This document shows, in pieces, positions 51,567 through 59,771 of a DNA stretch of 64,000 bases (positions within the stretch are counted from its first letter, which is position 1; each line of letters begins with the position of its first letter). This DNA comes from Bosea sp. (in: a-proteobacteria). Lineage in GTDB: Bacteria; Pseudomonadota; Alphaproteobacteria; Rhizobiales; Beijerinckiaceae. The DNA is taken from assembly GCF_023953965.1 (NCBI RefSeq), contig NZ_JAMLIX010000001.1, positions 2,232,501 through 2,296,500 of the forward strand, in the 5' to 3' direction. Position numbers and translations under genes: made by a program. The notes under the pieces are model-generated. The model was not told the origin of the DNA, made no database searches, and saw nothing but the letters and a program-made list of their open reading frames with translations.

Positions 51567-52514
51567 GGCTTCCGGCTCGCCGCCCTTGTCGAGATAGCGC
51601 GCGACCGAGACCACGATCTCCTCGTCGAGCCTGCCGATCGCGGCTTCGTCCTTGTCGGCATAGGGGATCGCGCGCAGGACGTGGCGGATGGCGTTGAGCC
51701 TGGCGCGCAGCTTGTCGTTGCTGCGCACCACATGCCAGGGCGCGGCCTCGGTCGAGGTGCGGGCCAGCATCGCGTCGAAGGCGCGGGAATAGTCGTCGAA
51801 GCGCGGGATCGATTCGAAATCGATCGGCGAGAGCTTCCAGCGCTTGAGCGGATCATGCCAGCGGGCATGCAGCCGCGTCATCTGCATCTCGCGCCCGATG
51901 GTCAGGAACAGCTTGATCAGGCGGATGCCGCCGCGCGCCAGCATGCCTTCGAAGACCGGCGCCTCGCGCAGGAAATGCTCGCTCTCCTCAGGCTCGCAGA
52001 AACCCATCACGCGCTCGACGCCGGCGCGGTTGTACCAGGAGCGGTCGAAGAACACGATCTCGCCGGCGGTCGGCATCTCGGCGGCATAGCGCTGGAAATA
52101 CCATTGCCCTTTCTCGGTGTCGGAAGGTTTTGGCAGGGCGACGATGCGGGCCTGGCGCGGATTGAGATGCTGGGTGAAGCGGGCGATGGTGCCGCCCTTG
52201 CCGGCGCCGTCGCGCCCCTCGAAGACGATGACGATGCGCTCGCGATGGCTTGCGGCCCAGCGCATCAGCTTCTGCAGCTCGATCTGCAGGGGTTCCATCT
52301 CGCGGGCATAAGGCTTGCGCTTCATCCGCTTGCCGTAAGGGTAGTCGCCGCTGTGATAGGCGGCGTCGACGATCGCTTCCGGCAGGGTGTCGGCCTCGAT
52401 GTCGAAGTCCTTCGCCTGCTTTGGCCCGGAGCGCGGCCTGGCCCGTCGCGCCGCTTTCGCCGAAGGGAGCTCGATGACGTTCTTCACGCGTGCGCCCGAA
52501 ATCTTCTTCGCCAT
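51561..52514 (-). CDS. ppk2: Polyphosphate kinase 2
   Basis: A 317-aa PPK2 family enzyme transferring phosphate between polyphosphate and nucleotides. The Walker A motif is EGRDGAGKGG (99-108) and the Walker B/lid motif is FFDRSWYNRAG with Asp157. HLNPRQARIVALPKPSDTEKGQWYF and FLTIGREMQMTRL are family blocks. The start at 52514 begins a basic N-terminal extension (MAKKISGARVKN). It lies next to the pho regulon, with phoR starting 91 bases away in the opposite direction. Confidence 0.95.
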   Translation of the reverse strand: MAKKISGARVKNVIELPSAKAARRARPRSGPKQAKDFDIEADTLPEAIVDAAYHSGDYPYGKRMKRKPYAREMEPLQIELQKLMRWAASHRERIVIVFEGRDGAGKGGTIARFTQHLNPRQARIVALPKPSDTEKGQWYFQRYAAEMPTAGEIVFFDRSWYNRAGVERVMGFCEPEESEHFLREAPVFEGMLARGGIRLIKLFLTIGREMQMTRLHARWHDPLKRWKLSPIDFESIPRFDDYSRAFDAMLARTSTEAAPWHVVRSNDKLRARLNAIRHVLRAIPYADKDEAAIGRLDEEIVVSVARYLDKGGEPEAG

Positions 52515-52605
52515 CGTCCGCTCTCCGCTGTCCCACGCCACCTGAATAGCCCAGGGCTTCGCGGCAGGGAATTGACGCTTCCGCCACTTATGCGCAGGAA
52601 GGACC

Positions 52606-53688
52606 GTGCCGGTAACCGCCGGCCGCTTCGGACGTTCCATGATCGATATCGCGGTCCTTCCCGCGGCAACCGCCCGCAACCTGATCGAGGCGCTCGGCGC
52701 GGCCGTCGTCCTGCTCGACGCCCAGGGCGTCGTGCAGGCGCTGAGCCCGGCGATGCAGGCGCTGATGCCAGGGCTTTCCGCCGGCAAGCCGCTGGCGCTG
52801 GTGCTGCGCGACCCCGATCTCAACGACGCCATCGAGGAAGTCGCGCGCGGGGGCGGCCGCAGGAGCGTCGAGCTCGTCGAGCGGGTACCGCTCGAGCGCA
52901 CCTTCCGCATCCAGATCGCGGCGCTGGGCGAGGGCGGCGAGCGGCATGCGACGCTCCTGACCTTCCAGGACCTGAGCGAGCAGCGCGTGATCGAGCGCAT
53001 GCGCGTCGACTTCGTCGCCAATGCCAGCCACGAGCTGCGTACGCCCTTGGCTTCGCTCATCGGCTTCGTCGAGACCTTGCAGGGGCCGGCACGCGACGAC
53101 GAGCGGGCGCGGGCGCGCTTCCTCGCCATCATGCGCGAGCAGGGCCTGCGGATGGCGCGGCTCGTCGACGACCTGCTCTCGCTGTCGCGCATCGAGCAGC
53201 GCGCCCATGTCGCGCCCGACAAGCCGGTGGATCTTGCCGGTATCGCCCGCGAGATCGTCGATTCGCTGGCCTTGATGGCACGCGAGCGCGAGGTCGCGCT
53301 GACGCTGCGGGCGCCGCGCGAGGCGGTGCAGGTGCCCGGCGACCGCGACGAGCTCTTGCGGCTGACGGAGAACCTGGTCGAGAACGCCATCAAATACGGC
53401 AAGCGCGGCGGTGAGGTTACGATCACGGTGGAGGCGCACGAGGCAGAGGCCAGCATCTGCGTGCGCGACGACGGGCCGGGCATCGCGCCCGAGCATCTGC
53501 CGCGCCTGACCGAGCGCTTCTACCGGATCGACACGGCCGCCAGCCGCGAGGCCGGCGGCACGGGGCTGGGCCTGGCCATCGTCAAGCATATCGTGCTGCG
53601 CCATCGCGGCCGGCTGACGATCGGGAGCAATCCGGGGGAGGGCGCGGCCTTCACGGCGATCCTGCCGCGTTTCGAGGCCAGATCGTAG
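52606..53688 (+). CDS. phoR: Phosphate regulon sensor histidine kinase, no membrane anchor
   Basis: A 360-aa histidine kinase. A PAS domain covers about 20-125 (RNLIEALGAAVVLLDAQGVVQ). The HisKA domain carries His142 (VANASHELRTPLASLIGF). The HATPase domain has the N box (ENLVENAIKYGK), G1 (DDGPGIAPEHLPRLTERFYR) and G2 (GGTGLGLAIVKH). No hydrophobic membrane segment is present, and an in-frame stop at 52573 leaves no room for one. The start is GTG 52606 with AGGA 6 bases upstream; ATG 52639 is possible. Assignment to PhoR rests on similarity and on the pst-phoU-phoB genes downstream. Confidence 0.88.
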   Translation: MPVTAGRFGRSMIDIAVLPAATARNLIEALGAAVVLLDAQGVVQALSPAMQALMPGLSAGKPLALVLRDPDLNDAIEEVARGGGRRSVELVERVPLERTFRIQIAALGEGGERHATLLTFQDLSEQRVIERMRVDFVANASHELRTPLASLIGFVETLQGPARDDERARARFLAIMREQGLRMARLVDDLLSLSRIEQRAHVAPDKPVDLAGIAREIVDSLALMAREREVALTLRAPREAVQVPGDRDELLRLTENLVENAIKYGKRGGEVTITVEAHEAEASICVRDDGPGIAPEHLPRLTERFYRIDTAASREAGGTGLGLAIVKHIVLRHRGRLTIGSNPGEGAAFTAILPRFEARS

Positions 53689-53713
53689 GCTGGGGAGTTT
53701 CCATCGAACCACG

Positions 53714-53760
53714 CCGTCATCCCGGGCTTGCCCCGCAATTCATGCCGGAGCGTATCCGGG
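53714..53760. repeat. GTCATCCCGGG repeat, copy 3 (degenerate)
   Basis: GTCATCCCGGG followed by CTTGCCCCGC, then CATGCCGGAGCG and ATCCGGGG, shares both ends with the element at 48960-49008 but has a different middle. It lies right after phoR and marks the left edge of the less GC-rich insert. Confidence 0.65.
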
Positions 53761-53781
53761 GAGCGTCAGGTTCGAGAATGA

Positions 53782-53928
53782 GCCAGAAGTACCGACTGCC
53801 TTTATCCTGACAGGCGCGTTATACTGACGCCGCATCCCGGCTCTGGGACTATCGAGACGCGCCAAGCCATGGCTGATAACGTCATAAGCACCTTGGCGGG
53901 GCATTTCGGTATCTGCACGAAGCCTTGA
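53782..53928 (+). pseudogene. C-terminal remnant of a D-2-hydroxyacid dehydrogenase
   Basis: The frame from 53782 to the TGA at 53926-53928 reads DRRVILTPHPGSGTIETRQ and then AMADNVISTLAGHF. This matches the C-terminal end of glyoxylate/hydroxypyruvate-type D-2-hydroxyacid dehydrogenases, where LxPHIGSATxETRxAMA with the catalytic histidine precedes a final helix. Only about 40 residues survive. An in-frame stop (53779-53781) and repeat DNA lie upstream, and no nucleotide-binding domain is present. I read it as the tail of a gene whose front was lost. Confidence 0.65.
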
Positions 53929-53959
53929 AGCGCTTTGCGGCCGATCTGGAGCGATGCCT

Positions 53960-54892
53960 TCAGATCCCCGAGAGTACACGTCCGATCCAGATATCACGGC
54001 GCACTAAGTCGGCTGCGATTTGGGTGAAGGTTTCACCGACGAAGCGCGCGGCCGGGCTGATCGGTCGATCCGCCGGATAGGCGAGAACGAGCCTGCGGCT
54101 GGGCGTGGGATCAACCAACGGATATGCATGGACGGAGCCGGCTTGGACGAGCCCGTAAATCGGGGCCAAAGGCAGTACGGTCGAGCCAAATCCATTGCGG
54201 ACGAGATCGATCATAGCCCCGAAAGAGTCCGCTTCGATTTGAGCGCGAAGAGAAATACCCACTTGCCGTGCGCACTCATCGACGATCATGCGCAAGCCAT
54301 GGTGGGGGCTTGGCAGAATGAGAGACACATTGACGAGGTCGGAGAACCGGCGCGGACCTCCAATGGGCAATTCGCCACGCCCGGCGCTGACCAGCATAAG
54401 CTCTTCGAGCATGACGGGAACAATGCGAAGGGAACGTTGAGGTTTCGGATCGTACGAAACAGCGAGCTCCAGTTCGCCACGTTGTAGCCAGTCAAGAAGA
54501 TGTCCGCTGAAGGCAGAGGCGAGTCGTATCCCGAGTTGTGGGTGTGTCTCGCGAAGCCGACTGACGAGCGGCACGGTAACGATCTCCGCTACCGTCGGTG
54601 TGGTACCGACCTTTACCGTGCCCCGTAGCGAGGTTCCGCTGCTCCCGGTGGCGGAGCGGATCGCTTCCATCTCGGCAAGGATCCGCGACGCATGCTCCAA
54701 GACTTCTCGGCCAATATCGGTGATGACCATGCCGCGGCCATGTCGTTCGAACAATTGTACGCCGAGCTCGCTCTCAAGCTGCCGAATCTGCCGGCTTAAC
54801 GCGGGCTGGACGATGTGCAGCCTTTCGGAGGCGCGGCTGAGGCTGCCGAGCTCGGCTACGTGGATCAAGGTCTTGAGCTGGGCGATATCCAT
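53960..54892 (-). CDS. LysR-family regulator (Nac/CynR-like)
   Basis: A 310-aa LysR regulator. The helix-turn-helix is at about 2-60 (IAQLKTLIHVAELGSLSRASERLHIVQPALSRQIRQLE). The effector domain is at about 90-295 (GTVKVGTTPTVAEIVTVPLVSRL and FGSTVLPLAPIYGL). LHIVQPALSRQIRQLE resembles the Nac-type subgroup. The DNA is visibly less GC-rich than its neighbours and it interrupts phoR and pstS, so it is probably acquired. Beside it lies a hydroxyacid-dehydrogenase remnant, a plausible former target. The ligand is unknown. Confidence 0.85.
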   Translation of the reverse strand: MDIAQLKTLIHVAELGSLSRASERLHIVQPALSRQIRQLESELGVQLFERHGRGMVITDIGREVLEHASRILAEMEAIRSATGSSGTSLRGTVKVGTTPTVAEIVTVPLVSRLRETHPQLGIRLASAFSGHLLDWLQRGELELAVSYDPKPQRSLRIVPVMLEELMLVSAGRGELPIGGPRRFSDLVNVSLILPSPHHGLRMIVDECARQVGISLRAQIEADSFGAMIDLVRNGFGSTVLPLAPIYGLVQAGSVHAYPLVDPTPSRRLVLAYPADRPISPAARFVGETFTQIAADLVRRDIWIGRVLSGI

Positions 54893-55115
54893 GACGGGTG
54901 ACTGCTGGCAAATGCGGGTAGAGCGAAGCTTGAGGCAAGCGGCAGGGCCGGCCGAGGAACAGCTCTCAATCTAAAAATGCTGGACGCGTTACACCGGCAT
55001 TGAATGGCCGATGTGACCCCCAGCTGCCAAACTTTCCGCCAATACGTGCCACATCACCGCATGTGGTGCCACTGTCAGTGCAGCTCGAGAGAAGCCGCGC
55101 GGCCTTCGTGACGGA

Positions 55116-55133
55116 TTGTCATTCGGCTGTCAT
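55116..55133 (+). promoter_or_regulatory. PHO box upstream of pstS
   Basis: TTGTCAT (55116-55122) and CTGTCAT (55127-55133) are separated by TCGG. This gives two 7-bp PhoB half-sites on an 11-bp period, the canonical PHO box, with one mismatch to CTGTCAT in the first half. It lies 55 bases before the pstS start, where PhoB activates with sigma-70. Confidence 0.88.
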
Positions 55134-55188
55134 ACGGACGGTGTCTGTGGGAGCCGCTGACAACAGCGACCAGATGAGGACCCCTCAC

Positions 55189-56214
55189 ATGCGCAAGATT
55201 CTCGTTCTCGCGGCGCTCGCCGCCGGGATCGCCGGTTCCGCCCAGGCCGCCGACATCACCGGCGCCGGCGCGACCTTTCCCTTCCCGATCTATGCCAAAT
55301 GGGCCGAAGCCTACAAGAAGGAGACCGGAACGGGTCTGAACTACCAGTCGATCGGCTCGGGCGGCGGCATCCGCCAGATCAAGGCGAAAACCGTGGCTTT
55401 CGGCGCCACCGACGCGCCGCTCAAGGGCGACGATCTCGCCAAGAGCGGCCTCGTCCAGTTCCCGACCGTGATGGGCGGTGTCGTTCCGGTCGTCAACATC
55501 GCCGGCGTCGAGCCGGGCAAGCTCAAGCTCTCGGGCGATATCCTCGCGCAGATCTATCTGGGTGAGATCAAGAAGTGGAACGACCCGAAGATCGCCGCGC
55601 TGAACGCCGGCCTCACCCTGCCGGAAGCCAACATCAACCCGGTCTACCGCTCGGACGGCTCGGGCACGACCTTCGTCTTCACCGACTATCTCTCGAAGGT
55701 CTCGGCCGACTGGAAGTCGAAGATCGGCGCCAACCAGTCGGTGCAGTGGCCGGTCGGCATCGGCGGCAAGGGCAACGAGGGCGTCTCGGCCTCGGTCAAG
55801 CAGGTCGCCAACGCGATCGGCTATGTCGAATACGCCTATGCCAAGCAGAACAAGCTCTCCCACGCGCTGGTGAAGAACGCCGACGGCGCCTTCCCGGCTC
55901 CGGAGGAGAAGGCCTTCCAGGCGGCGGCCGCCAATGCCGACTGGCAGGCGCAGCCGGGCTTCGGCATCTCGCTCAACGACCAGAAGGGCGCGCAGGCCTG
56001 GCCGATCACCTCGGCGACCTTCATCCTGGTTCCCGCCAAGCCCGAGAAGCCGGCCGAGGTGCAGGAAGCGCTGAAGTTCTTCGACTGGGCCTACAAGTCC
56101 GGGGACAAGCTGGCGAGCGAGCTCGACTATGTCGCCCTGCCGGCCAAGGTGAAGGACGAGGTCAGGGCCGCCTGGAAGGGCGTGACCGACAATTCCGGCA
56201 AGCCGATCTTCTGA
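55189..56214 (+). CDS. pstS: Phosphate ABC transporter substrate-binding protein
   Basis: A 341-aa periplasmic phosphate-binding protein. The signal peptide ends at Ala20 (AGSAQA-ADITGAG). ITGAGATFPFPIYAKWAEAY, QSIGSGGGIRQI (55-64) and SDGSGTTFVFTDYL are the phosphate-coordinating loops. The start at 55189 has AGGA 8 bases upstream; ATG 55174 is possible. It heads the pstSCAB-phoU-phoB run behind a PHO box. Confidence 0.96.
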   Translation: MRKILVLAALAAGIAGSAQAADITGAGATFPFPIYAKWAEAYKKETGTGLNYQSIGSGGGIRQIKAKTVAFGATDAPLKGDDLAKSGLVQFPTVMGGVVPVVNIAGVEPGKLKLSGDILAQIYLGEIKKWNDPKIAALNAGLTLPEANINPVYRSDGSGTTFVFTDYLSKVSADWKSKIGANQSVQWPVGIGGKGNEGVSASVKQVANAIGYVEYAYAKQNKLSHALVKNADGAFPAPEEKAFQAAAANADWQAQPGFGISLNDQKGAQAWPITSATFILVPAKPEKPAEVQEALKFFDWAYKSGDKLASELDYVALPAKVKDEVRAAWKGVTDNSGKPIF

Positions 56215-56246
56215 TCGGCGCCGAACCCCACCGGAGCCCGAGCGGA

Positions 56247-57218
56247 ATGACCGCAGCAACCGACATGACGCGCATGCCCTCGGCGATGCCTGCCCGCAGG
56301 ACGCCGAAGGCGGGTTTCGATCGCGTCTTCCGCCATGCCAGCTTCGGGGCGGCGCTTCTGGTGCTGGTGATGCTCGCCGGCATCATGGCGGCGATGGTCG
56401 CCGGCGGCTGGCCGGCCTTGCGCGAATTCGGCCCGGGCTTCATCACCTCCAGCGTCTGGGACACCCAGAACGAGCAATACGGCGCCTGGCCGGCGATCGC
56501 CGGCACGCTCTCGACGGCGCTGATCGCGCTCATGATCGGCGTGCCGCTCTCGCTCGGCATCGCCGTCTACCTGACGCAGCTCGCCCCGCCCTGGTTCAGG
56601 AAGCCGGTTTCGACCGCGATCGAGCTGCTCGCCGCCGTGCCCTCGATCATCTACGGCATGTGGGGCCTGTTCGTCTTCGTGCCGCTGTTTGCGGCCTATG
56701 TGCAGGTCCCGCTCTCGAACCTCGTCGAGGGCATGCCGGTCGTCGGCACCATCCTCTATGCGCGCTCGCCCTCGGGACTGGGCATCTTCACGGCCGGCAT
56801 CATCCTGGCCTTCATGATCATCCCGTTCATCGCCTCGATCACCCGCGACATGCTGGAGCAGATCCCCTCCGTGCTGCGCGAGAGCGCCTATGGCATCGGC
56901 GCGACGACCTGGGAAGTCGTGCGCCATGTGCTGGTGCCGCAGGCCGGCGCCTCGATCATCGGCGCGATCATGCTGGGGCTCGGCCGCGCGCTCGGCGAGA
57001 CGATGGCGGTCACCTTCGTCGTCGGCAACGCCAACCGGCTCTCGGCCTCGATCCTCGATCCGGGCTCGACCATCGCCTCGCGCATCGCCAACGAGTTCAA
57101 CGAGGCGCTGGGCCTGCAGCTCAACGCGCTGATCGCGCTGGGCTGCATCCTGTTCTTCGTCACCTTCGTCGTCCTCGTCATCGCGCGGCTGCTCGTCGCC
57201 CGCGTCAAGCGCTACTGA
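56247..57218 (+). CDS. pstC: Phosphate ABC transporter permease PstC
   Basis: A 323-aa permease with about six helices (first at about 30-55, SFGAALLVLVMLAGIMAAMVAGG). The EAA-type loop is SVLRESAYGIGATTWEVVRHVLVPQA. GLGRALGETMAVTFVVGNA carries the Arg/Glu motif essential in PstC. It begins 32 bases after pstS, and pstA follows after 10 bases. Confidence 0.95.
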   Translation: MTAATDMTRMPSAMPARRTPKAGFDRVFRHASFGAALLVLVMLAGIMAAMVAGGWPALREFGPGFITSSVWDTQNEQYGAWPAIAGTLSTALIALMIGVPLSLGIAVYLTQLAPPWFRKPVSTAIELLAAVPSIIYGMWGLFVFVPLFAAYVQVPLSNLVEGMPVVGTILYARSPSGLGIFTAGIILAFMIIPFIASITRDMLEQIPSVLRESAYGIGATTWEVVRHVLVPQAGASIIGAIMLGLGRALGETMAVTFVVGNANRLSASILDPGSTIASRIANEFNEALGLQLNALIALGCILFFVTFVVLVIARLLVARVKRY

Positions 57219-57228
57219 GGTCTTGCCC

Positions 57229-58113
57229 ATGACCCTGACGACCACGCCCCGCGACCTGCCCCGCCAGCCCTGGGGGCGGGTGCGCCGCTCGCGCCGCACC
57301 GCCGACCGGCTGATGAGGGTGACCGCCGCCGGCTTCACCCTCATTGCCGTCTTCGTGCTGTTCTGGATCCTCGGCATGCTTTTCGTGAAGGGTATCGGCG
57401 GACTTTCGCTCACGACCTTCACCGCGATCACGCCCGGCCCCGGCACCGAGGGCGGCGGGCTTGCCAACGCCATCGTCGGCTCCTTCGTGCTGACCTTCCT
57501 CGGCATCGCGATCGCGACCCCGATCGGCGTGCTGGCCGGGACCTGGCTCGCCGAGTACGGGCGCGGCTCGCAGCTCGCGAACCTGATCCGCTTCATCAAC
57601 GACATCCTGCTCTCGGCGCCGTCGATCCTGATCGGCCTGTTCGTCTACGTCATCCTGGTCGAGCCCTTCCGCGGCTATTCCGGCTGGGCGGGCGGCGTCG
57701 CGCTCGGCATCATCGCGATCCCCGTGATCGTGCGCACCACCGAGGATATGCTGAACCTCGTTCCCGGCCCCTTGCGCGAGGCCTGCGCTGCGCTCGGCGC
57801 CCCGCCTTCCGTGGTGATCACCAGCGTGACCTGGCGGGCCGCCAAGGCCGGGATGGTCACCGGCATCCTGCTCGCGCTCGCCCGCATCGCCGGCGAGACG
57901 GCGCCGCTCCTCTTCACCGCGCTCAACAACAATTTCTGGTTCTCGCCCTCGCTCGTCGGCGGCGTCTCGAACCTGCCGGTGACGATCTACCAGTTCGCCT
58001 CCGCCCCTTACGAGAACTGGCAACAGCTCGCCTGGGCGGGCTCGCTGATCATCACGGTCTCGATCCTCGTGCTCTCGCTCGTCGCCCGGCGCATCGTCGC
58101 CGGTGGCAAGTAG
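57229..58113 (+). CDS. pstA: Phosphate ABC transporter permease PstA
   Basis: A 294-aa permease with six helices. The ATPase-contact loop is PGPLREACAALGAPPSVVITSVTW and ALARIAGETAPLLFTALNNNFW is the conserved PstA block. ATG 57229 has TGAGG 8 bases upstream, overlapping the pstC stop region. Translational coupling is likely. Confidence 0.95.
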   Translation: MTLTTTPRDLPRQPWGRVRRSRRTADRLMRVTAAGFTLIAVFVLFWILGMLFVKGIGGLSLTTFTAITPGPGTEGGGLANAIVGSFVLTFLGIAIATPIGVLAGTWLAEYGRGSQLANLIRFINDILLSAPSILIGLFVYVILVEPFRGYSGWAGGVALGIIAIPVIVRTTEDMLNLVPGPLREACAALGAPPSVVITSVTWRAAKAGMVTGILLALARIAGETAPLLFTALNNNFWFSPSLVGGVSNLPVTIYQFASAPYENWQQLAWAGSLIITVSILVLSLVARRIVAGGK

Positions 58114-58155
58114 GGCTTGAAAACCAACCCGGTCGCCCGCGACCCTGAGGACTTA

Positions 58156-58962
58156 ATGTCGATGCTCTCGACCCTTGAAACCTCCCCGCAGACGCTCGAT
58201 GCCGAAGCGCCCGTCCGGATCGCGGTCCGGAACCTCGATTTCTACTATGGCGAGCACAAGGCGCTGAAGAACGTCAATCTCGACTTCCGCGACCGCCATG
58301 CCACGGCGCTGATCGGCCCCTCCGGCTGCGGCAAGTCGACCCTGCTGCGCATCTTCAACCGGATCTACTCGCTCTATCCGGAGCAGCGGGCGACCGGCGA
58401 GGTCATGCTCGACGGCCGCAACGTCATCTCCAACGACATCGACGTGAACGAGCTGCGCTCGCGCGTCGGCATGGTCTTCCAGAAGCCGACGCCCTTCCCG
58501 ATGTCGATCTACGACAACGTCGCCTTCGGCATCCGCCTCTACGAGAAGCCGCCGAAATCCGAGCTCGACGACCGCGTCGAGGGCGCGCTGCGCCGCGCCG
58601 CGCTCTGGGACGAGGTCAAGGACAAGCTCAGGAGCTCCGGCATGGGCCTCTCCGGCGGCCAGCAGCAGCGCTTATGCATCGCGCGCACCATCGCCCAGAA
58701 GCCGGAGGTGATCCTGTTCGACGAACCGACCTCGGCGCTCGACCCGATCTCGACCGGCAAGATCGAGGATCTGCTGGAGCAGCTCAGGAGCGACTTCACC
58801 ATCGCGATCGTGACGCACAACATGCAGCAGGCGGCGCGCATCTCGCAGTACACCGCGTTCATGTATCTCGGCGAGGTGATCGAATTCGCGCCGACCAACA
58901 CCATCTTCATGAACCCGGCCAAGAAGCAGACGCAGGACTACGTCACCGGCCGGTTCGGCTGA
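58156..58962 (+). CDS. pstB: Phosphate ABC transporter ATP-binding protein
   Basis: A 268-aa ABC ATPase. Walker A is GPSGCGKST (54-62), the Q-loop is VFQKPTPFP, the signature is LSGGQQQRLCIAR, Walker B is VILFDEPTSALDP and the switch histidine is in VTHNM. All catalytic residues are intact. ATG 58156 has TGAGGA 4 bases upstream; a TTG at 58117 is less likely. A palindromic repeat separates it from phoU. Confidence 0.97.
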   Translation: MSMLSTLETSPQTLDAEAPVRIAVRNLDFYYGEHKALKNVNLDFRDRHATALIGPSGCGKSTLLRIFNRIYSLYPEQRATGEVMLDGRNVISNDIDVNELRSRVGMVFQKPTPFPMSIYDNVAFGIRLYEKPPKSELDDRVEGALRRAALWDEVKDKLRSSGMGLSGGQQQRLCIARTIAQKPEVILFDEPTSALDPISTGKIEDLLEQLRSDFTIAIVTHNMQQAARISQYTAFMYLGEVIEFAPTNTIFMNPAKKQTQDYVTGRFG

Positions 58963-58977
58963 GCGATACTTATTTTT

Positions 58978-59022
58978 GCATCGGCTTTTCCGAAAACCGC
59001 CCACCACTTTTCGGGCCGATGC
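58978..59022. repeat. Nested palindrome, GCATCGG...CCGATGC family, copy 2
   Basis: GCATCGG (58978-58984) pairs with CCGATGC (59016-59022). Inside lie CCGAAAA (58990-58996) and TTTTCGG (59008-59014), the same nested design as 35124-35160 but with a longer loop. It begins 15 bases after pstB and may stabilise or partly terminate the pst message before phoU. Confidence 0.8.
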
Positions 59023-59038
59023 ACCAGAGGACAGCACC

Positions 59039-59758
59039 ATGACCGAGCACATCGTCCGCTCCTACGACGCCGATCTCGAGGGCATCCGCCGCAGCCTCGC
59101 CGAGATGGGCGGCATGGCCGAGCGCATGCTGGGCGATTCGACCGTCGCGCTGCTGCGCGGCGACACCGCGCTCGCCCAGAAGATCATCGCCGCCGACCAG
59201 CGCCTCGACAACCTCCAGCGCGAGGTCGAGGAGAAGGCGGTGCTCACCATCGCGCGCCGCCAGCCGCTGGCGCAGGACCTGCGCGAGCTGATCTCGGCGA
59301 TAAGGCTCGCTTCCGACATCGAGCGCGTCGGCGATCTCGCCAAGAACATCGCCAAGCGCGCCGTCGCCATCGCCGGCCAGTTCCAGCCGCCGCATCGCGC
59401 CGTCGTCGGGCTGGAGCATATCAGCCGCCTGGTGCAGGCGCAGCTCAAGGACGTGCTCGACGCCTATGCCGCGACCAACGAGCAGAAGGCGCTCGACGTC
59501 TGGCGCCGCGACGACGAGATCGACGCGCTCTACACCTCGCTGTTCCGCGAACTCCTGACCTATATGATGGAGGACCCGCGCAACATCACCTTCTGTACGC
59601 ATCTCTTGTTCTGCGCCAAGAACCTCGAGCGCATCGGCGACCACACCACCAACATCGCCGAGACGATCCATTACCTCGTCACCGGCGATTCCCTCGACGG
59701 CAACCGGCCGAAGCTCGATACGACCAATATCGCGGTCGAAGCGGTTACGGGGAAGTGA
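59039..59758 (+). CDS. phoU: Phosphate signalling complex protein PhoU
   Basis: A 239-aa protein of two three-helix bundles. The metal-site motifs ExxxD appear in SDIERVGDLAKNIAK (Glu95, Asp99) and KNLERIGDHTTNIAE (Glu197, Asp201). PhoU links PstSCAB with PhoR and keeps the kinase quiet when phosphate is plentiful. ATG 59039 has AGAGGA 7 bases upstream. phoB follows after 13 bases. Confidence 0.96.
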   Translation: MTEHIVRSYDADLEGIRRSLAEMGGMAERMLGDSTVALLRGDTALAQKIIAADQRLDNLQREVEEKAVLTIARRQPLAQDLRELISAIRLASDIERVGDLAKNIAKRAVAIAGQFQPPHRAVVGLEHISRLVQAQLKDVLDAYAATNEQKALDVWRRDDEIDALYTSLFRELLTYMMEDPRNITFCTHLLFCAKNLERIGDHTTNIAETIHYLVTGDSLDGNRPKLDTTNIAVEAVTGK

Positions 59759-59771
59759 GGGTAAGGCTAGC

